A stretch of DNA of 17,881 nt from Flavobacteriaceae bacterium. GTDB taxonomy: Bacteria; Bacteroidota; Bacteroidia; Flavobacteriales; Flavobacteriaceae. Positions 6,229-15,400 of this stretch are shown here, piece by piece. The stretch is from contig JAGQYU010000126.1 in assembly GCA_020435885.1 (NCBI GenBank), forward strand, positions 1 through 17,881. Direction: 5' to 3'. Below the pieces are notes generated by a model that worked only from the letters and a program-made list of their open reading frames with translations, did not search any database and was not told where the DNA came from. A program made the translations under genes and the position numbers. Position 1 is the stretch's first letter. Each line of letters starts with the position of its first letter.

Positions 6229-9200
6229 TTATATTTTTTGCAAAACACTCAACGCTTTATCAATAGAAGTGATTTTCTCAAAAGTGAGAAGTAAACGTAA
6301 GCCCTGCTTGGTATCTTTTTCTTTCATTTGCCCCAAGGTAGGGTTTAGTTGTACAAATTTTAATACGTTGGTAAATGCTTCAGTTTGGTAATAATCTGAT
6401 TGCTGATCGGATACAAAATAACCAATCATTTTACCTTTTTTGAGTATTAAACGTTCAAAACCTATTGCTTTTGCCAGCCATTTTACCCGAACGCTATTTA
6501 ACAGGTCTTGTGCCTGTTCCGGAAGTTCGCCAAAGCGATCAACTACATTTTTCTCAAAACTTTGTAGTTGCTCATCATTTTCAATATCACTCAGTTCTTT
6601 ATAAAGACTCAATCGTTCAGAAATAATGCTGATATAATCATCAGGGAAAAGTATTTCAAAATCTGTATCAATTTGCACTTCTTTTACATAATCTTTTGGT
6701 TTTGCTGAAGTACCTTTATAGAGTTCTTTAAACTCATTTTCTTTCAATTCTTCAATGGCTTCATTCAATATTTTTTGATAGGTTTCAAAACCGATATCAT
6801 TGATAAAACCACTTTGTTCACCGCCTAATAAATCTCCGGCACCACGTATTTCCAGATCTTTCATGGCAATATTAAAACCGCTACCCAAATCTGAAAACAC
6901 CTCAAGAGCCTGAATACGTTTGCGAGCATCATCCGTCATCATATGGTATGGAGGTGTTATAAAGTAACAAAACGCTTTTTTGTTAGAACGCCCCACGCGC
7001 CCTCGCATTTGATGCAGGTCAGAAAGGCCAAAATTATTAGCATTATTGATGAAAATAGTATTGGCATTCGGAACATCCAGCCCGCTTTCCACGATAGTGG
7101 TAGAAACCAATACGTCAAATTCATTGTTCATAAAGGCTAACATCAATTGCTCCAGTTTTTTGCCTTCCATTTGCCCATGGCCAATAGCAATGTTGGCATC
7201 GGGTAGTAATCGTTGCAATAATCCGGCTACCTCTTTAATATTTTCAATCCTATTGTGAATAAAAAATACCTGTCCACCTCTCGAAATTTCATATTGAACA
7301 GCATCCCTTATCAACTCTTCATTAAAACGAATAACATGTGTTTCAATGGGATGTCTGTTGGGTGGTGGCGTATTGATAACTGAAAGATCACGGGCGGCCA
7401 TCAGCGAAAATTGTAGTGTTCTGGGGATAGGCGTAGCTGTTAATGTTAGCGTATCAACATTTTCTTTAATGGTCTTTAATTTATCCTTAACGGAAACACC
7501 GAATTTTTGCTCTTCATCAACAATTAAAAGCCCTAAGTCTTTAAAAATTACATCTTTATTTACCAGTTGATGCGTGCCGATGATGATATCAATTTTACCT
7601 TCTTTTAGACCTTTTATAATTTCAGAACGTTGTTTGGCAGACCTAAAACGATTCAGATAATCAATAATTACCGGAAAATCTTTTAAACGCTCCGAAAAAG
7701 TTTTAAAATGTTGAAAAGCCAAAATAGTTGTGGGTACTAACACGGCCACCTGTTTACCATTGTCAACTGCTTTAAAAGCGGCTCGTATAGCAACTTCTGT
7801 TTTACCGAACCCTACGTCACCACACACCAAACGGTCCATGGGTTGTTCGTTCTCCATGTCAGATTTTACATCTTGCGTAGCACTTAACTGATCAGGAGTA
7901 TCTTCATAAATAAAACTCGATTCGAGCTCTAATTGCATAAAGGTATCAGGTTTAAAAGAGAACCCTTTTTGTATTTTTCGCTTGGCGTAGAGTTGAATAA
8001 GGTCATACGCAATTTGTTTGACACGAGATTTGGTCTTTTGTTTCAGCGCTTTCCAAGCATTGGAGCCTAACTTGTATATTTTTGGTTCCTTGCCGTCTTT
8101 ACCATTAAATTTGGTGATCTTATGCAGCGAATGGATGCTGATGTACAGTACATCTCTATCGCCATAAATAAGCTTGATGGCTTCTTGTTGCTTACCTTCT
8201 ACATCAATTTTTTGCAGACCGCCAAACTTCCCAATACCATGGTCGATATGTGTAACGTAATCGCCAATTTCTAAATTAGTTAGCTCTTTTAAGGTAATTG
8301 CCTGTTTTTTGTTGAAACCGGTCTTTAAGCGGAATTTATGATAGCGTTCAAAAATTTCATGATCGGTATAACAGGCAATGTTTAGTTCTTTATCTATAAA
8401 CCCTTGATAGAGAGGAAATACCAGTGTTTTGTAAGCCACATTGGCATCAACATCTTCAAAAATATCGTGAAAACGCTCGGCTTGTTTTTCATTAGAGCAG
8501 AAAAGATAATTTTCAATACCATTTTCCGTATTTTCATTCAAATTTTTGATAAGTAGCTCAAAATTCTTATTGAATGATGGTTGTGGTTGAGTTTGAAAAT
8601 CTATTTGAGATTGCTTCTCCCGAGTACTCGGAATCGCAATAACGGGATTGCCTATTTCAATAAGACTAAAATCTTCCAGTTGATTTTTAATAAAATCACC
8701 ATTACAAAAAAGTTCTTTAGGTTCAGAAAGTTTTACTTCTGATTTTATTTCCGAAAAAGCAGTAGTTGCTTTTTCAAAAAGTGCATTTAGTCTGTCAAAA
8801 AGTAACTCTTTATTTTTTACATGGATGATGGTTTTGCCGGAAATGTATTTAAGGAAACTCTCACGTTTTTCTTGTAGTTTTTTATTCTCAACATTAGGCA
8901 TAATGCTGATCTTCTTTTCCTGCTCCAGCGAAAGCTGTGTTTCTACATCAAAGGTTCGGATGCTGTCAACTTCGTCTCCAAAAAACTCAATTCGGTAAGG
9001 TTTATCATTCAAAAAAGAAAAAACATCTACAATACCCCCACGAACGGCAAATTCTCCCGGTTCTGATACAAAATCAACACGGTTAAAGTGATATTCAAAA
9101 AGCATTTCATTAACAAAATCTAACGAAATTTGCTCGCCAACACTTAGTTTTAAGGTATTGCGTTCTAGCTCACTTTTAGTAACCACTTTTTCGAAAAGGG

Positions 9201-9579
9201 CATCAGGATAGGTAACAATAATAGCAGGTTTTTTACGAGAATTGATGCGGTTCAACACCTCTGAACGCAATAAAATATTTACATTATCGGTTTCCTCTAT
9301 TTGATAAGGTCTGCGATACGAACCCGGGTAAAAAAGTACATGTTGTTCACCGAGTAATTGCTCTAGATCATTTAGATAATAGGCGGCTTCTTCTTTGTCA
9401 TTGAAAATGAGCAAGTATGGTTTTTCAAGCTGTGTAAAGGTGCTGAAAATGACAAAAGACAATGACGATCCGGCCAAATGCTGTAATTGCAGCTTTTGGT
9501 TTTCTTGTTGTAGTTGTTGAACAATCTGCTTTACTTTTTCAGATTGTTGGTATAAATTAACAATGGCTTGTTTGCTCAA
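6229..9579 (-). CDS. mfd: Transcription-repair coupling factor Mfd
   Basis: Mfd binds RNA polymerase stalled at DNA lesions, pushes it off with an ATP-driven translocase and recruits UvrA for nucleotide excision repair. This 1116-residue protein has the full layout: UvrB-like N-terminus (EPGEFAVRGGIVDVF near 173-187), RNA-polymerase-interacting CarD-like domain (about 435-510, GDYVTHIDHGIGKF), then RecG-like helicase motifs: Walker A GDVGFGKTE at 587-595, DEEQ at 688-691, TATPIPR at 714-720, QMRGRVGR at 857-864, and a C-terminal TRCF domain with LSLYKEL and VDRFGELP. The start codon is TTG at 9579: an in-frame stop lies two codons upstream and no other Met occurs before residue 159. A TATCTTTG box is 16 nt upstream. 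The aminotransferase gene ends 54 nt upstream on the same strand. Confidence 0.97.
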   Translation of the reverse strand: MSKQAIVNLYQQSEKVKQIVQQLQQENQKLQLQHLAGSSLSFVIFSTFTQLEKPYLLIFNDKEEAAYYLNDLEQLLGEQHVLFYPGSYRRPYQIEETDNVNILLRSEVLNRINSRKKPAIIVTYPDALFEKVVTKSELERNTLKLSVGEQISLDFVNEMLFEYHFNRVDFVSEPGEFAVRGGIVDVFSFLNDKPYRIEFFGDEVDSIRTFDVETQLSLEQEKKISIMPNVENKKLQEKRESFLKYISGKTIIHVKNKELLFDRLNALFEKATTAFSEIKSEVKLSEPKELFCNGDFIKNQLEDFSLIEIGNPVIAIPSTREKQSQIDFQTQPQPSFNKNFELLIKNLNENTENGIENYLFCSNEKQAERFHDIFEDVDANVAYKTLVFPLYQGFIDKELNIACYTDHEIFERYHKFRLKTGFNKKQAITLKELTNLEIGDYVTHIDHGIGKFGGLQKIDVEGKQQEAIKLIYGDRDVLYISIHSLHKITKFNGKDGKEPKIYKLGSNAWKALKQKTKSRVKQIAYDLIQLYAKRKIQKGFSFKPDTFMQLELESSFIYEDTPDQLSATQDVKSDMENEQPMDRLVCGDVGFGKTEVAIRAAFKAVDNGKQVAVLVPTTILAFQHFKTFSERLKDFPVIIDYLNRFRSAKQRSEIIKGLKEGKIDIIIGTHQLVNKDVIFKDLGLLIVDEEQKFGVSVKDKLKTIKENVDTLTLTATPIPRTLQFSLMAARDLSVINTPPPNRHPIETHVIRFNEELIRDAVQYEISRGGQVFFIHNRIENIKEVAGLLQRLLPDANIAIGHGQMEGKKLEQLMLAFMNNEFDVLVSTTIVESGLDVPNANTIFINNANNFGLSDLHQMRGRVGRSNKKAFCYFITPPYHMMTDDARKRIQALEVFSDLGSGFNIAMKDLEIRGAGDLLGGEQSGFINDIGFETYQKILNEAIEELKENEFKELYKGTSAKPKDYVKEVQIDTDFEILFPDDYISIISERLSLYKELSDIENDEQLQSFEKNVVDRFGELPEQAQDLLNSVRVKWLAKAIGFERLILKKGKMIGYFVSDQQSDYYQTEAFTNVLKFVQLNPTLGQMKEKDTKQGLRLLLTFEKITSIDKALSVLQKI

Positions 9580-9595
9580 TTGTTAGAATTTTGGG

Positions 9596-9603
9596 CAAAG
9601 ATA
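9596..9603 (-). promoter_or_regulatory. Putative -7 box of the mfd promoter
   Basis: The minus strand reads TATCTTTG, an exact TAnnTTTG match 16 nt before the TTG start of mfd, suggesting that mfd has its own promoter in addition to any read-through from the aminotransferase gene. Confidence 0.5.
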
Positions 9604-9633
9604 AATGATGCAATTAAAAATGAAAAATTAGAA

Positions 9634-10785
9634 TCAAATATTTTGAAAACAAGAAATCATCTTTTCAAAATCATTTTCATTATTATATACATTTGGTGAA
9701 ACTCGTATAGCATCACCACGGTATGAAACATAAATATTATTTTCTATAAGTTGTTGTTTTAATTTACTCAGATCAATATGTTTTGGCAGATATACGCCAA
9801 ACATATGTTTGCCTCTATACGAATCTTCTTCAATAAAACAACCCAACTCTCTTAATGTATCAATTGCCTTAGCGGAAATACTTTTACAATACTGCTCAAT
9901 GTTTTTTGGTTGCCATTCGGCCAGTTGCTCTATGCTTTTGGTTAGCATGGGCACAGTAATAAAATTGCTGTATTCTCCCATGTTAAAACGCCCTGCTTTT
10001 GGTTGGTAATTTTCTTGATAATTAACTAATTGCGTAAAATCTTCACTATTATAACGGTTGATCCAGCTATACTCAATAGGGTCGCCATTCAAGAATTTAT
10101 CTGAATAATAAGCCATTCCCAATCCATAAGGGCCTAGCAACCATTTATAACCCACAGTTATCAAGGCATCTGGTTGTATTTCTTTAACTGAAAATGGTAA
10201 GGCACCTAATGCTTGTGCGCCGTCAATTACTAATAAAGCATCGTGGTGATTAGTTTTTTGTCGAATAGCTTTTAGGTCAAACAATGTGCCATCAGCCCAG
10301 TGAATCGGTGCAATAGCTACTAAAGCGGTTTTAGAATTAATGGCATCCAGTATATTTTGATTCCATATTTTTCCACGGTTTGTATAGTCTTTTGGTGGGC
10401 TAACTATTTTTAGAGTGGCATCATATTTTTTGGCGAGTTCTTGCCATGCATATACATTACTGGGAAACTGAGCCTCAGCTATAATAATTTCATCACCTTT
10501 TTTTAGTTGTATGTTCCTAGCTACTGTTGCCATTCCATATGAAACGGATGGAATAATGGCTGTATTCAGGTAATCAGGAGCATCAATAAAATTGGCGAAA
10601 ACTTTTCTAAGTTTTGTGGCTCCATCAAAAAAATCATCTACAGTATATTCGTACGGGAAACTTTTTTTAGAAAGTGCTTCAATACCAATTTTTTCAACAG
10701 TTTTCAGTTGTGGAGACATATAAGCACCATTGAGATATGTAATATGTTCCGGAAGGCTGAATTTATCTTTTTGATGGGTAAGCAT
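9634..10785 (-). CDS. Class V aminotransferase-fold PLP enzyme
   Basis: A 383-residue fold-type I PLP enzyme of the class V family (cysteine desulfurase/isopenicillin N epimerase-like). The N-terminal YLNGAYMSPQ is typical. PLP contacts are His162 (APIHWADGT), Asp188 and Gln191 (VIDGAQALGALP), and the Schiff-base Lys214 in TVGYKWLLGPYGLGM. The C-terminal small domain ends SYRGDAIRVSPNVYNNENDF. The reactive cysteine loop found in SufS/IscS before this segment is absent (the only cysteines are 299, 326 and 380 or close to those), so desulfurase activity is unlikely. Substrate is unknown. Frame upstream of the ATG at 10785 hits a stop within five codons. It is divergent from the DtxR-family regulator, and its promoter lies next to two operator-like palindromes, so metal-dependent control is possible. 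Confidence 0.87.
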   Translation of the reverse strand: MLTHQKDKFSLPEHITYLNGAYMSPQLKTVEKIGIEALSKKSFPYEYTVDDFFDGATKLRKVFANFIDAPDYLNTAIIPSVSYGMATVARNIQLKKGDEIIIAEAQFPSNVYAWQELAKKYDATLKIVSPPKDYTNRGKIWNQNILDAINSKTALVAIAPIHWADGTLFDLKAIRQKTNHHDALLVIDGAQALGALPFSVKEIQPDALITVGYKWLLGPYGLGMAYYSDKFLNGDPIEYSWINRYNSEDFTQLVNYQENYQPKAGRFNMGEYSNFITVPMLTKSIEQLAEWQPKNIEQYCKSISAKAIDTLRELGCFIEEDSYRGKHMFGVYLPKHIDLSKLKQQLIENNIYVSYRGDAIRVSPNVYNNENDFEKMISCFQNI

Positions 10786-10808
10786 TGCTAAGGGGTTTTA
10801 GGTTCTTT

Positions 10809-10816
10809 CAAAGATA
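10809..10816 (-). promoter_or_regulatory. Putative -7 box for the aminotransferase gene
   Basis: The minus strand reads TATCTTTG, identical to the mfd box, 23 nt before the ATG at 10785. Its upstream -33 zone is covered by the palindrome at 10823-10841. Confidence 0.5.
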
Positions 10817-10822
10817 GTATAT

Positions 10823-10841
10823 ATTAGAATTATAATCTAAT
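10823..10841. promoter_or_regulatory. Operator-like palindrome 1 (ATTAGA-N7-TCTAAT)
   Basis: ATTAGA (10823-10828) and TCTAAT (10836-10841) are exact inverse copies. The TTAGA/TCTAA half sites resemble the TTAGG/CCTAA half sites of DtxR/IdeR operators. It sits seven bases upstream of the aminotransferase -7 box, at its expected -33 position. Binding by the adjacent DtxR-family protein is inferred. Confidence 0.5.
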
Positions 10842-10861
10842 TTTTAGATAAGTCTAAAAAT
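10840..10861. promoter_or_regulatory. Operator-like palindrome 2 (ATTTTTAGA-N4-TCTAAAAAT)
   Basis: Nine-base perfect inverse arms (10840-10848 and 10853-10861) around TAAG. It shares the TTAGA/TCTAA half sites with palindrome 1; the centres are about 18.5 bp apart, nearly two helical turns. It lies over the -33 region of the regulator promoter, a classic repressor position and consistent with autoregulation. Confidence 0.6.
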
Positions 10862-10866
10862 ATTTT

Positions 10867-10874
10867 TACTTTTG
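10867..10874 (+). promoter_or_regulatory. Putative -7 box for the regulator-ZIP operon
   Basis: TACTTTTG is an exact TAnnTTTG match 14 nt before the ATG at 10889, directly downstream of palindrome 2. No TTG is present at -33, so the promoter may be weak or tightly controlled. Confidence 0.55.
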
Positions 10875-10888
10875 TCAAAAAAGGTAAC

Positions 10889-11542
10889 ATGTTTTCTCAA
10901 GCCGAAGAGAATTATTTAAAAGCCATTTACGCATTGGAGATTGATACCGGTAAAGGTGTCAGCACAAACCTGATTGCTAAAAAAGTGTTATCGAAAGCAT
11001 CTTCAGTTACAGACATGTTGCAACGATTGGCAGAAAAAGAATTGGTCATTTATAAAAAATACCAAGGTGTAAAATTATCTGATAAAGGCAGAAAAATAGC
11101 TTCAAATATTGTTAGAAAGCATAGGCTGTGGGAAACATTTTTAGTAGATAAGCTCCATTTTTCATGGGATGAGGTGCATGATGTAGCTGAACAGCTTGAA
11201 CATATAAAATCCGAAAAATTGATCCAACAATTAGATTCGTTTTTAGAGTTTCCCACACATGATCCACATGGAGACCCAATTCCCGACAAGGATGGAAATT
11301 TCACTAAACGAAAAAAGATAAAACTTTCTCAACTAAATGAAAATGAGCAGAGTATATTGTTGGGTGTTGAAGATTCATCCGATAATTTTTTAAAATATCT
11401 GAACAAAAAGAATATTTCAATTGGAAACACTATAAGGGTGCTAAGCAAAGAACCTTTTGATAACAGTATGGAAATAGAAATTGACAATACACAATTTAGT
11501 ATTACAGAAGAAGTAGCAACAAATTTATTGGTAAAAGCATAG
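10889..11542 (+). CDS. DtxR/MntR-family metal-dependent transcriptional regulator
   Basis: A 217-residue regulator with the three-part DtxR layout: N-terminal winged helix-turn-helix (about 3-70, recognition helix around SKASSVTDMLQRLAEKEL), metal-binding and dimerisation domain (71-140), and a C-terminal FeoA/SH3-like domain (about 150-216). Metal ligands can be placed against C. diphtheriae DtxR: ancillary site His79/Glu83/His98 correspond to His78, Glu82, His97; primary site Cys102/Glu105/His106 correspond to Glu101, Glu104, His105, and Met10 to Asn8. Replacement of Cys by Glu matches the manganese sensor MntR, so Mn or a mixed Mn/Fe response is inferred. DPHGDPIPD at 125-133 is typical. 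The ZIP transporter starts three bases after its stop, and two palindromes precede its promoter. It probably represses its own operon when metal is plentiful. Confidence 0.93.
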   Translation: MFSQAEENYLKAIYALEIDTGKGVSTNLIAKKVLSKASSVTDMLQRLAEKELVIYKKYQGVKLSDKGRKIASNIVRKHRLWETFLVDKLHFSWDEVHDVAEQLEHIKSEKLIQQLDSFLEFPTHDPHGDPIPDKDGNFTKRKKIKLSQLNENEQSILLGVEDSSDNFLKYLNKKNISIGNTIRVLSKEPFDNSMEIEIDNTQFSITEEVATNLLVKA

Positions 11543-11545
11543 TTT

Positions 11546-12370
11546 ATGATAGATAAAGTAATAGTATATTTAACAAGTATTGACCCCGTTGTGGCGGCGT
11601 TGTATGCAACAACATTTACATGGCTGTTGACTGCGGCTGGGGCATCATTAGTATTTCTTTTCAAAGGGGCTAACAGAGCATTATTGGATGGTATGTTGGG
11701 TTTTACTGGAGGTGTAATGGTTGCGGCCAGTTTTTGGAGTTTGTTAAACCCTGCTATAGAAATGAGTCAAGGCGAAGGTTTTGTAAAGGTAATTCCATCC
11801 GCCGTTGGGTTTTTGTTAGGCGCCGTTTTCCTTTTCGGATTGGATAAAATACTACCGCACTTACACATAAATTTCAAAAAAGAAGAAGCAGAAGGTATCA
11901 AAACGCCTTGGCATAGAACTACCTTGCTAGTTTTGGCAATAACCTTACATAACATCCCAGAAGGGTTAGCCGTTGGCGTACTTTTTGGAGGTGTAGCCGC
12001 AGGTTTTGAAGGGGCTACCATAGGCGGAGCTGTAGCGTTGGCAATAGGTATAGGTTTACAAAACTTCCCTGAGGGTTTTGCTGTAGCTATGCCTATGCGA
12101 AGACAAGGGCTTAGCCGATTTAAAAGTTTTTGGTACGGACAACTCTCCGCTATTGTAGAACCGATTGCAGGAGTCTTGGGTGCTTGGGCTGTATTAACTT
12201 TTGAACCTATTTTACCTTATGCATTGGCATTTGCTGCCGGAGCAATGATCTTTGTAGTAGTGGAAGAAGTGATACCCGAAACACAGTTAGATAAACATAC
12301 CGATATTGCCACCATGGGCTTTATAGGTGGTTTTATTATTATGATGAGTATGGATGTGGGGCTAGGCTAA
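11546..12370 (+). CDS. ZIP-family divalent metal transporter (GufA/ZupT-like)
   Basis: A 274-residue inner-membrane transporter with about eight hydrophobic segments. The two signature helices are clear: LHNIPEGLAVG (His135, Asn136, Glu139) and LQNFPEGFAVAM (Asn173, Glu176), with Glu205 in IVEPIAG; these line the binuclear metal site in ZIP proteins. The loop between the third and fourth helices (PHLHINFKKEEAEG ... WHR, about 104-123) is short with few histidines. Members import Zn, Fe, Mn or related ions into the cytoplasm. Substrate is not readable, but the coupling to a DtxR/MntR-like regulator three bases upstream points to Mn or Fe homeostasis. ATG at 11546 is preferred as the first start after the regulator's stop. 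No own promoter is seen. Confidence 0.93.
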   Translation: MIDKVIVYLTSIDPVVAALYATTFTWLLTAAGASLVFLFKGANRALLDGMLGFTGGVMVAASFWSLLNPAIEMSQGEGFVKVIPSAVGFLLGAVFLFGLDKILPHLHINFKKEEAEGIKTPWHRTTLLVLAITLHNIPEGLAVGVLFGGVAAGFEGATIGGAVALAIGIGLQNFPEGFAVAMPMRRQGLSRFKSFWYGQLSAIVEPIAGVLGAWAVLTFEPILPYALAFAAGAMIFVVVEEVIPETQLDKHTDIATMGFIGGFIIMMSMDVGLG

Positions 12371-12408
12371 TATATTAGATAAAATCGTAATTTGCACAAA
12401 ACTTTAGT

Positions 12409-15400
12409 GTGCAGCAATCTTCTACATTTCATGTTTATAATGCTTCAGCCGGCAGTGGTAAGACCTTTACATTAGTAAAAGAGTATTTAAAGATAGTACT
12501 CAAAACTGCTGATCCGAATTACTTTAGGCATATTTTGGCAGTTACCTTTACCAATAAAGCTGCTGCCGAAATGAAGGAAAGAGTTATTGCTAATCTCAGA
12601 ACTTTTTCAAAATCGGAGATACTTCAACAGAAGACAGATATGTTTTTACTTATTGAAAATGAGTTGAACATCACTGAAATTATCATTCATCAAAGAGCGG
12701 CGAAAGTATTGAAAAGTATTTTGAATAACTATGCTGCTTTTAACATTACTACCATTGATAGTTTTACGCATAGGCTTATCCGTAGTTTTGCATTGGATTT
12801 GGGGCTTTCTATCAATTTTGAAGTGGAAATGGATGCCAAATCTTTGCTAAATGAAGCCGTTGATGCGCTACTTTCCAAGATGGGTGAAGATGAAACGTTG
12901 ACAAAGATTTTGATTGAATTTTCACTCGATAAAACTAATGAAGATAAGTCGTGGGATATAAGCAGGGAGCTGAGAGAAATAGCGCAACTTTTATTGAATG
13001 AAAGCGATAGACTTCATGTTGAGCATCTCAATGAAAAACCACTTACCGAATATTTAGACCTTAAGCAAAAGCTGATAAAGAATCAGAAAGTTTTTGAAAG
13101 AGAATTAGACAAAATAGGTAAAAAAGGGCTGGAAATTATAGAAAATGCTAAGGTTGATCATAAAGATTTTTACTATACTCAGTTTCCAAAACATTTCCAA
13201 AACCTTATCAATAATTTGGAATCAGTTAGTTATGATCCTGATAAAGGGTTGGCAAAAAGCATCATCGCAAACACTTTTTATACAAAAAATAAATCTGAAA
13301 ATGTTAAAGCTTCAATTGATGCAATTATTGATAGACTGATTGGACTTTACAGTAATTCTGAAATTATATTCAAACAATATACACTTAACAAACTTTTCTT
13401 GACAAGTTTAGTGCCGTTAGCGGTGTTGAGCAGTATCAACAAAAGTTTGGATGAATTGAAAGAAGAAAATAACATTCGCTTAAATGCTGAATTCAATCAA
13501 CTCATCAGTAAAAATTTGCAACAGCAGCCTGCAGCATATATTTACGAACGTATTGGCGAACGTTTCAAGCATTATTTCATTGATGAAATGCAGGACACCT
13601 CGCAATTGCAGTGGCAAAATTTAATTCCGCTTATTAACAATGCGTTGTCTCAAGAAGGCACCAGTTTGTTGTTAGTGGGAGATACCAAACAGTCCATTTA
13701 TAGATGGCGTGGCAGTGAACCGGAACAATTCTCAAAACTTTCCTATGATGGAAATACACCGGAGCATAATCCTTTTTACATCCCTAAAGGCATTGTTCCG
13801 TTGGATACCAATTACAGAAGTTATACGGAGGTTATTGATTTCAATAACAAATTTTTTCAGCATGTTGCCGGATTTTTTAATAAACAAGAGTACGCAGATA
13901 TTTATACCAATGAAAATCAGCAGCGGTTTACCAAAAAGGAGGGAGGCTATGTACAACTTTCTTTTTTAGATGATTTGAATGGGGAAGAAAAAGAAGAAGC
14001 CTACGCTGAAAAAGTTTTGGAACTAGTCAATATGATTGAAGATCAGTTCAACCTGAATGAAATCTGTATTTTAACTAGAACCAGAAAACAAGGGGTTGCC
14101 ATTGCAGATTTTTTATCAAATAATGGCATTACTATTATCAGCTCAGAAACCTTGCTGCTTCAAAATTCCGAAAAGGTAATTTTCATCATTAATCTTCTTA
14201 AGTATTTGCAAAATAAACAGCACAAAGAGGCAAAATTCAATGTGTTGTATTATTTGTACGATCATTTTAACCTTACTGATGATAAACATGATTTTTTAAA
14301 GAAGTATCTGGATAAAAAAGACTTTTATATAACTGATTTTAAAGAAGATACTTTTTATAGTTTGTCTTTGTACGAATCAGTTGAATATATTATCAGAACC
14401 TTTAATTTGAATATCTCAGCGGATGCTTACCTGCAATTTTTCTTGGATGAGGTATTACAGTTTTCACAACAAAAAGCAACGGATATTGCTGCTTTTTTAG
14501 AGTATTGGGACGAAAAGAAAGACACATTGAGCATTGTAGTTCCGGAAGAGAAAAATGCTGTGAGGATTATGACCATCCATAAATCTAAAGGGTTGGAATT
14601 TCCTGTGGTTATTTACCCTTTTGATTTAGATATTTATAAAGAGCAAAGCCCTAAAGTATGGTATCCTTTGTCAGATGCAAAAGGTAATTATAACGGTTTT
14701 GAAACCTTACTGGTTAGTTGTAACAAAGCGTTGGAGCAATCCGGAGAGGTAGGCAATTATTTGTACAATCACCATAAAAACGAACTGGAATTAGACAATT
14801 TTAATCTGTTGTATGTAGCTTTTACAAGGGCTGTTGAACAATTATATATTATTGGCGAAAATAAAAAGACCGAGGGCAATTTAAGGTCGTCTTCACAGTT
14901 TTTAAAGCACTTTTTACAATCTGTTGGAAAGTGGGATGATACTTTACAGGAAGTAAGTTTCGGCAATAGTAAAAGAATTTCTAAAAAGACAGATTCTTTA
15001 AAAAATGCTGTAGAATTAACTGGTTTTACAAGTACTTCGTGGCAATCGCATAATATTACCATTGTGCCCAGCTCATCTGTTTTATGGGGTACAGAAGCAG
15101 GAGCGTCTATAACCTATGGAAATTTAATTCATGAACTTTTATCGTTCATCAAAACGGAAGATGATATTGAAGAAACCATCGAAAAATATGTCTTGGAAGG
15201 ATATATCAATGCATCCGAAAAGGAAAGCATAGAACATATCTTGCAGTCAATTACAGAGCATCCCGAATTAAAAATATATTATAAACATAATTTAACTGTA
15301 TATAATGAAAGGGAAATTCTCACTCGGCAAGGTGAAATTATAATCCCCGACAGGTTAGTGATCAACGAGAATAATGAAGCCGTGATCATTGATTATAAAA

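Noticed and set aside
9634..10785. Calling the class V aminotransferase a cysteine desulfurase (SufS/Csd)
   Set aside because: The active-site cysteine loop before the C-terminal RVSPN segment is absent, so only the fold family is claimed.
12388..12394. TAATTTG as the helicase promoter
   Set aside because: One base short of TAnnTTTG and no -33 element; mentioned only as a weak candidate in the helicase entry.
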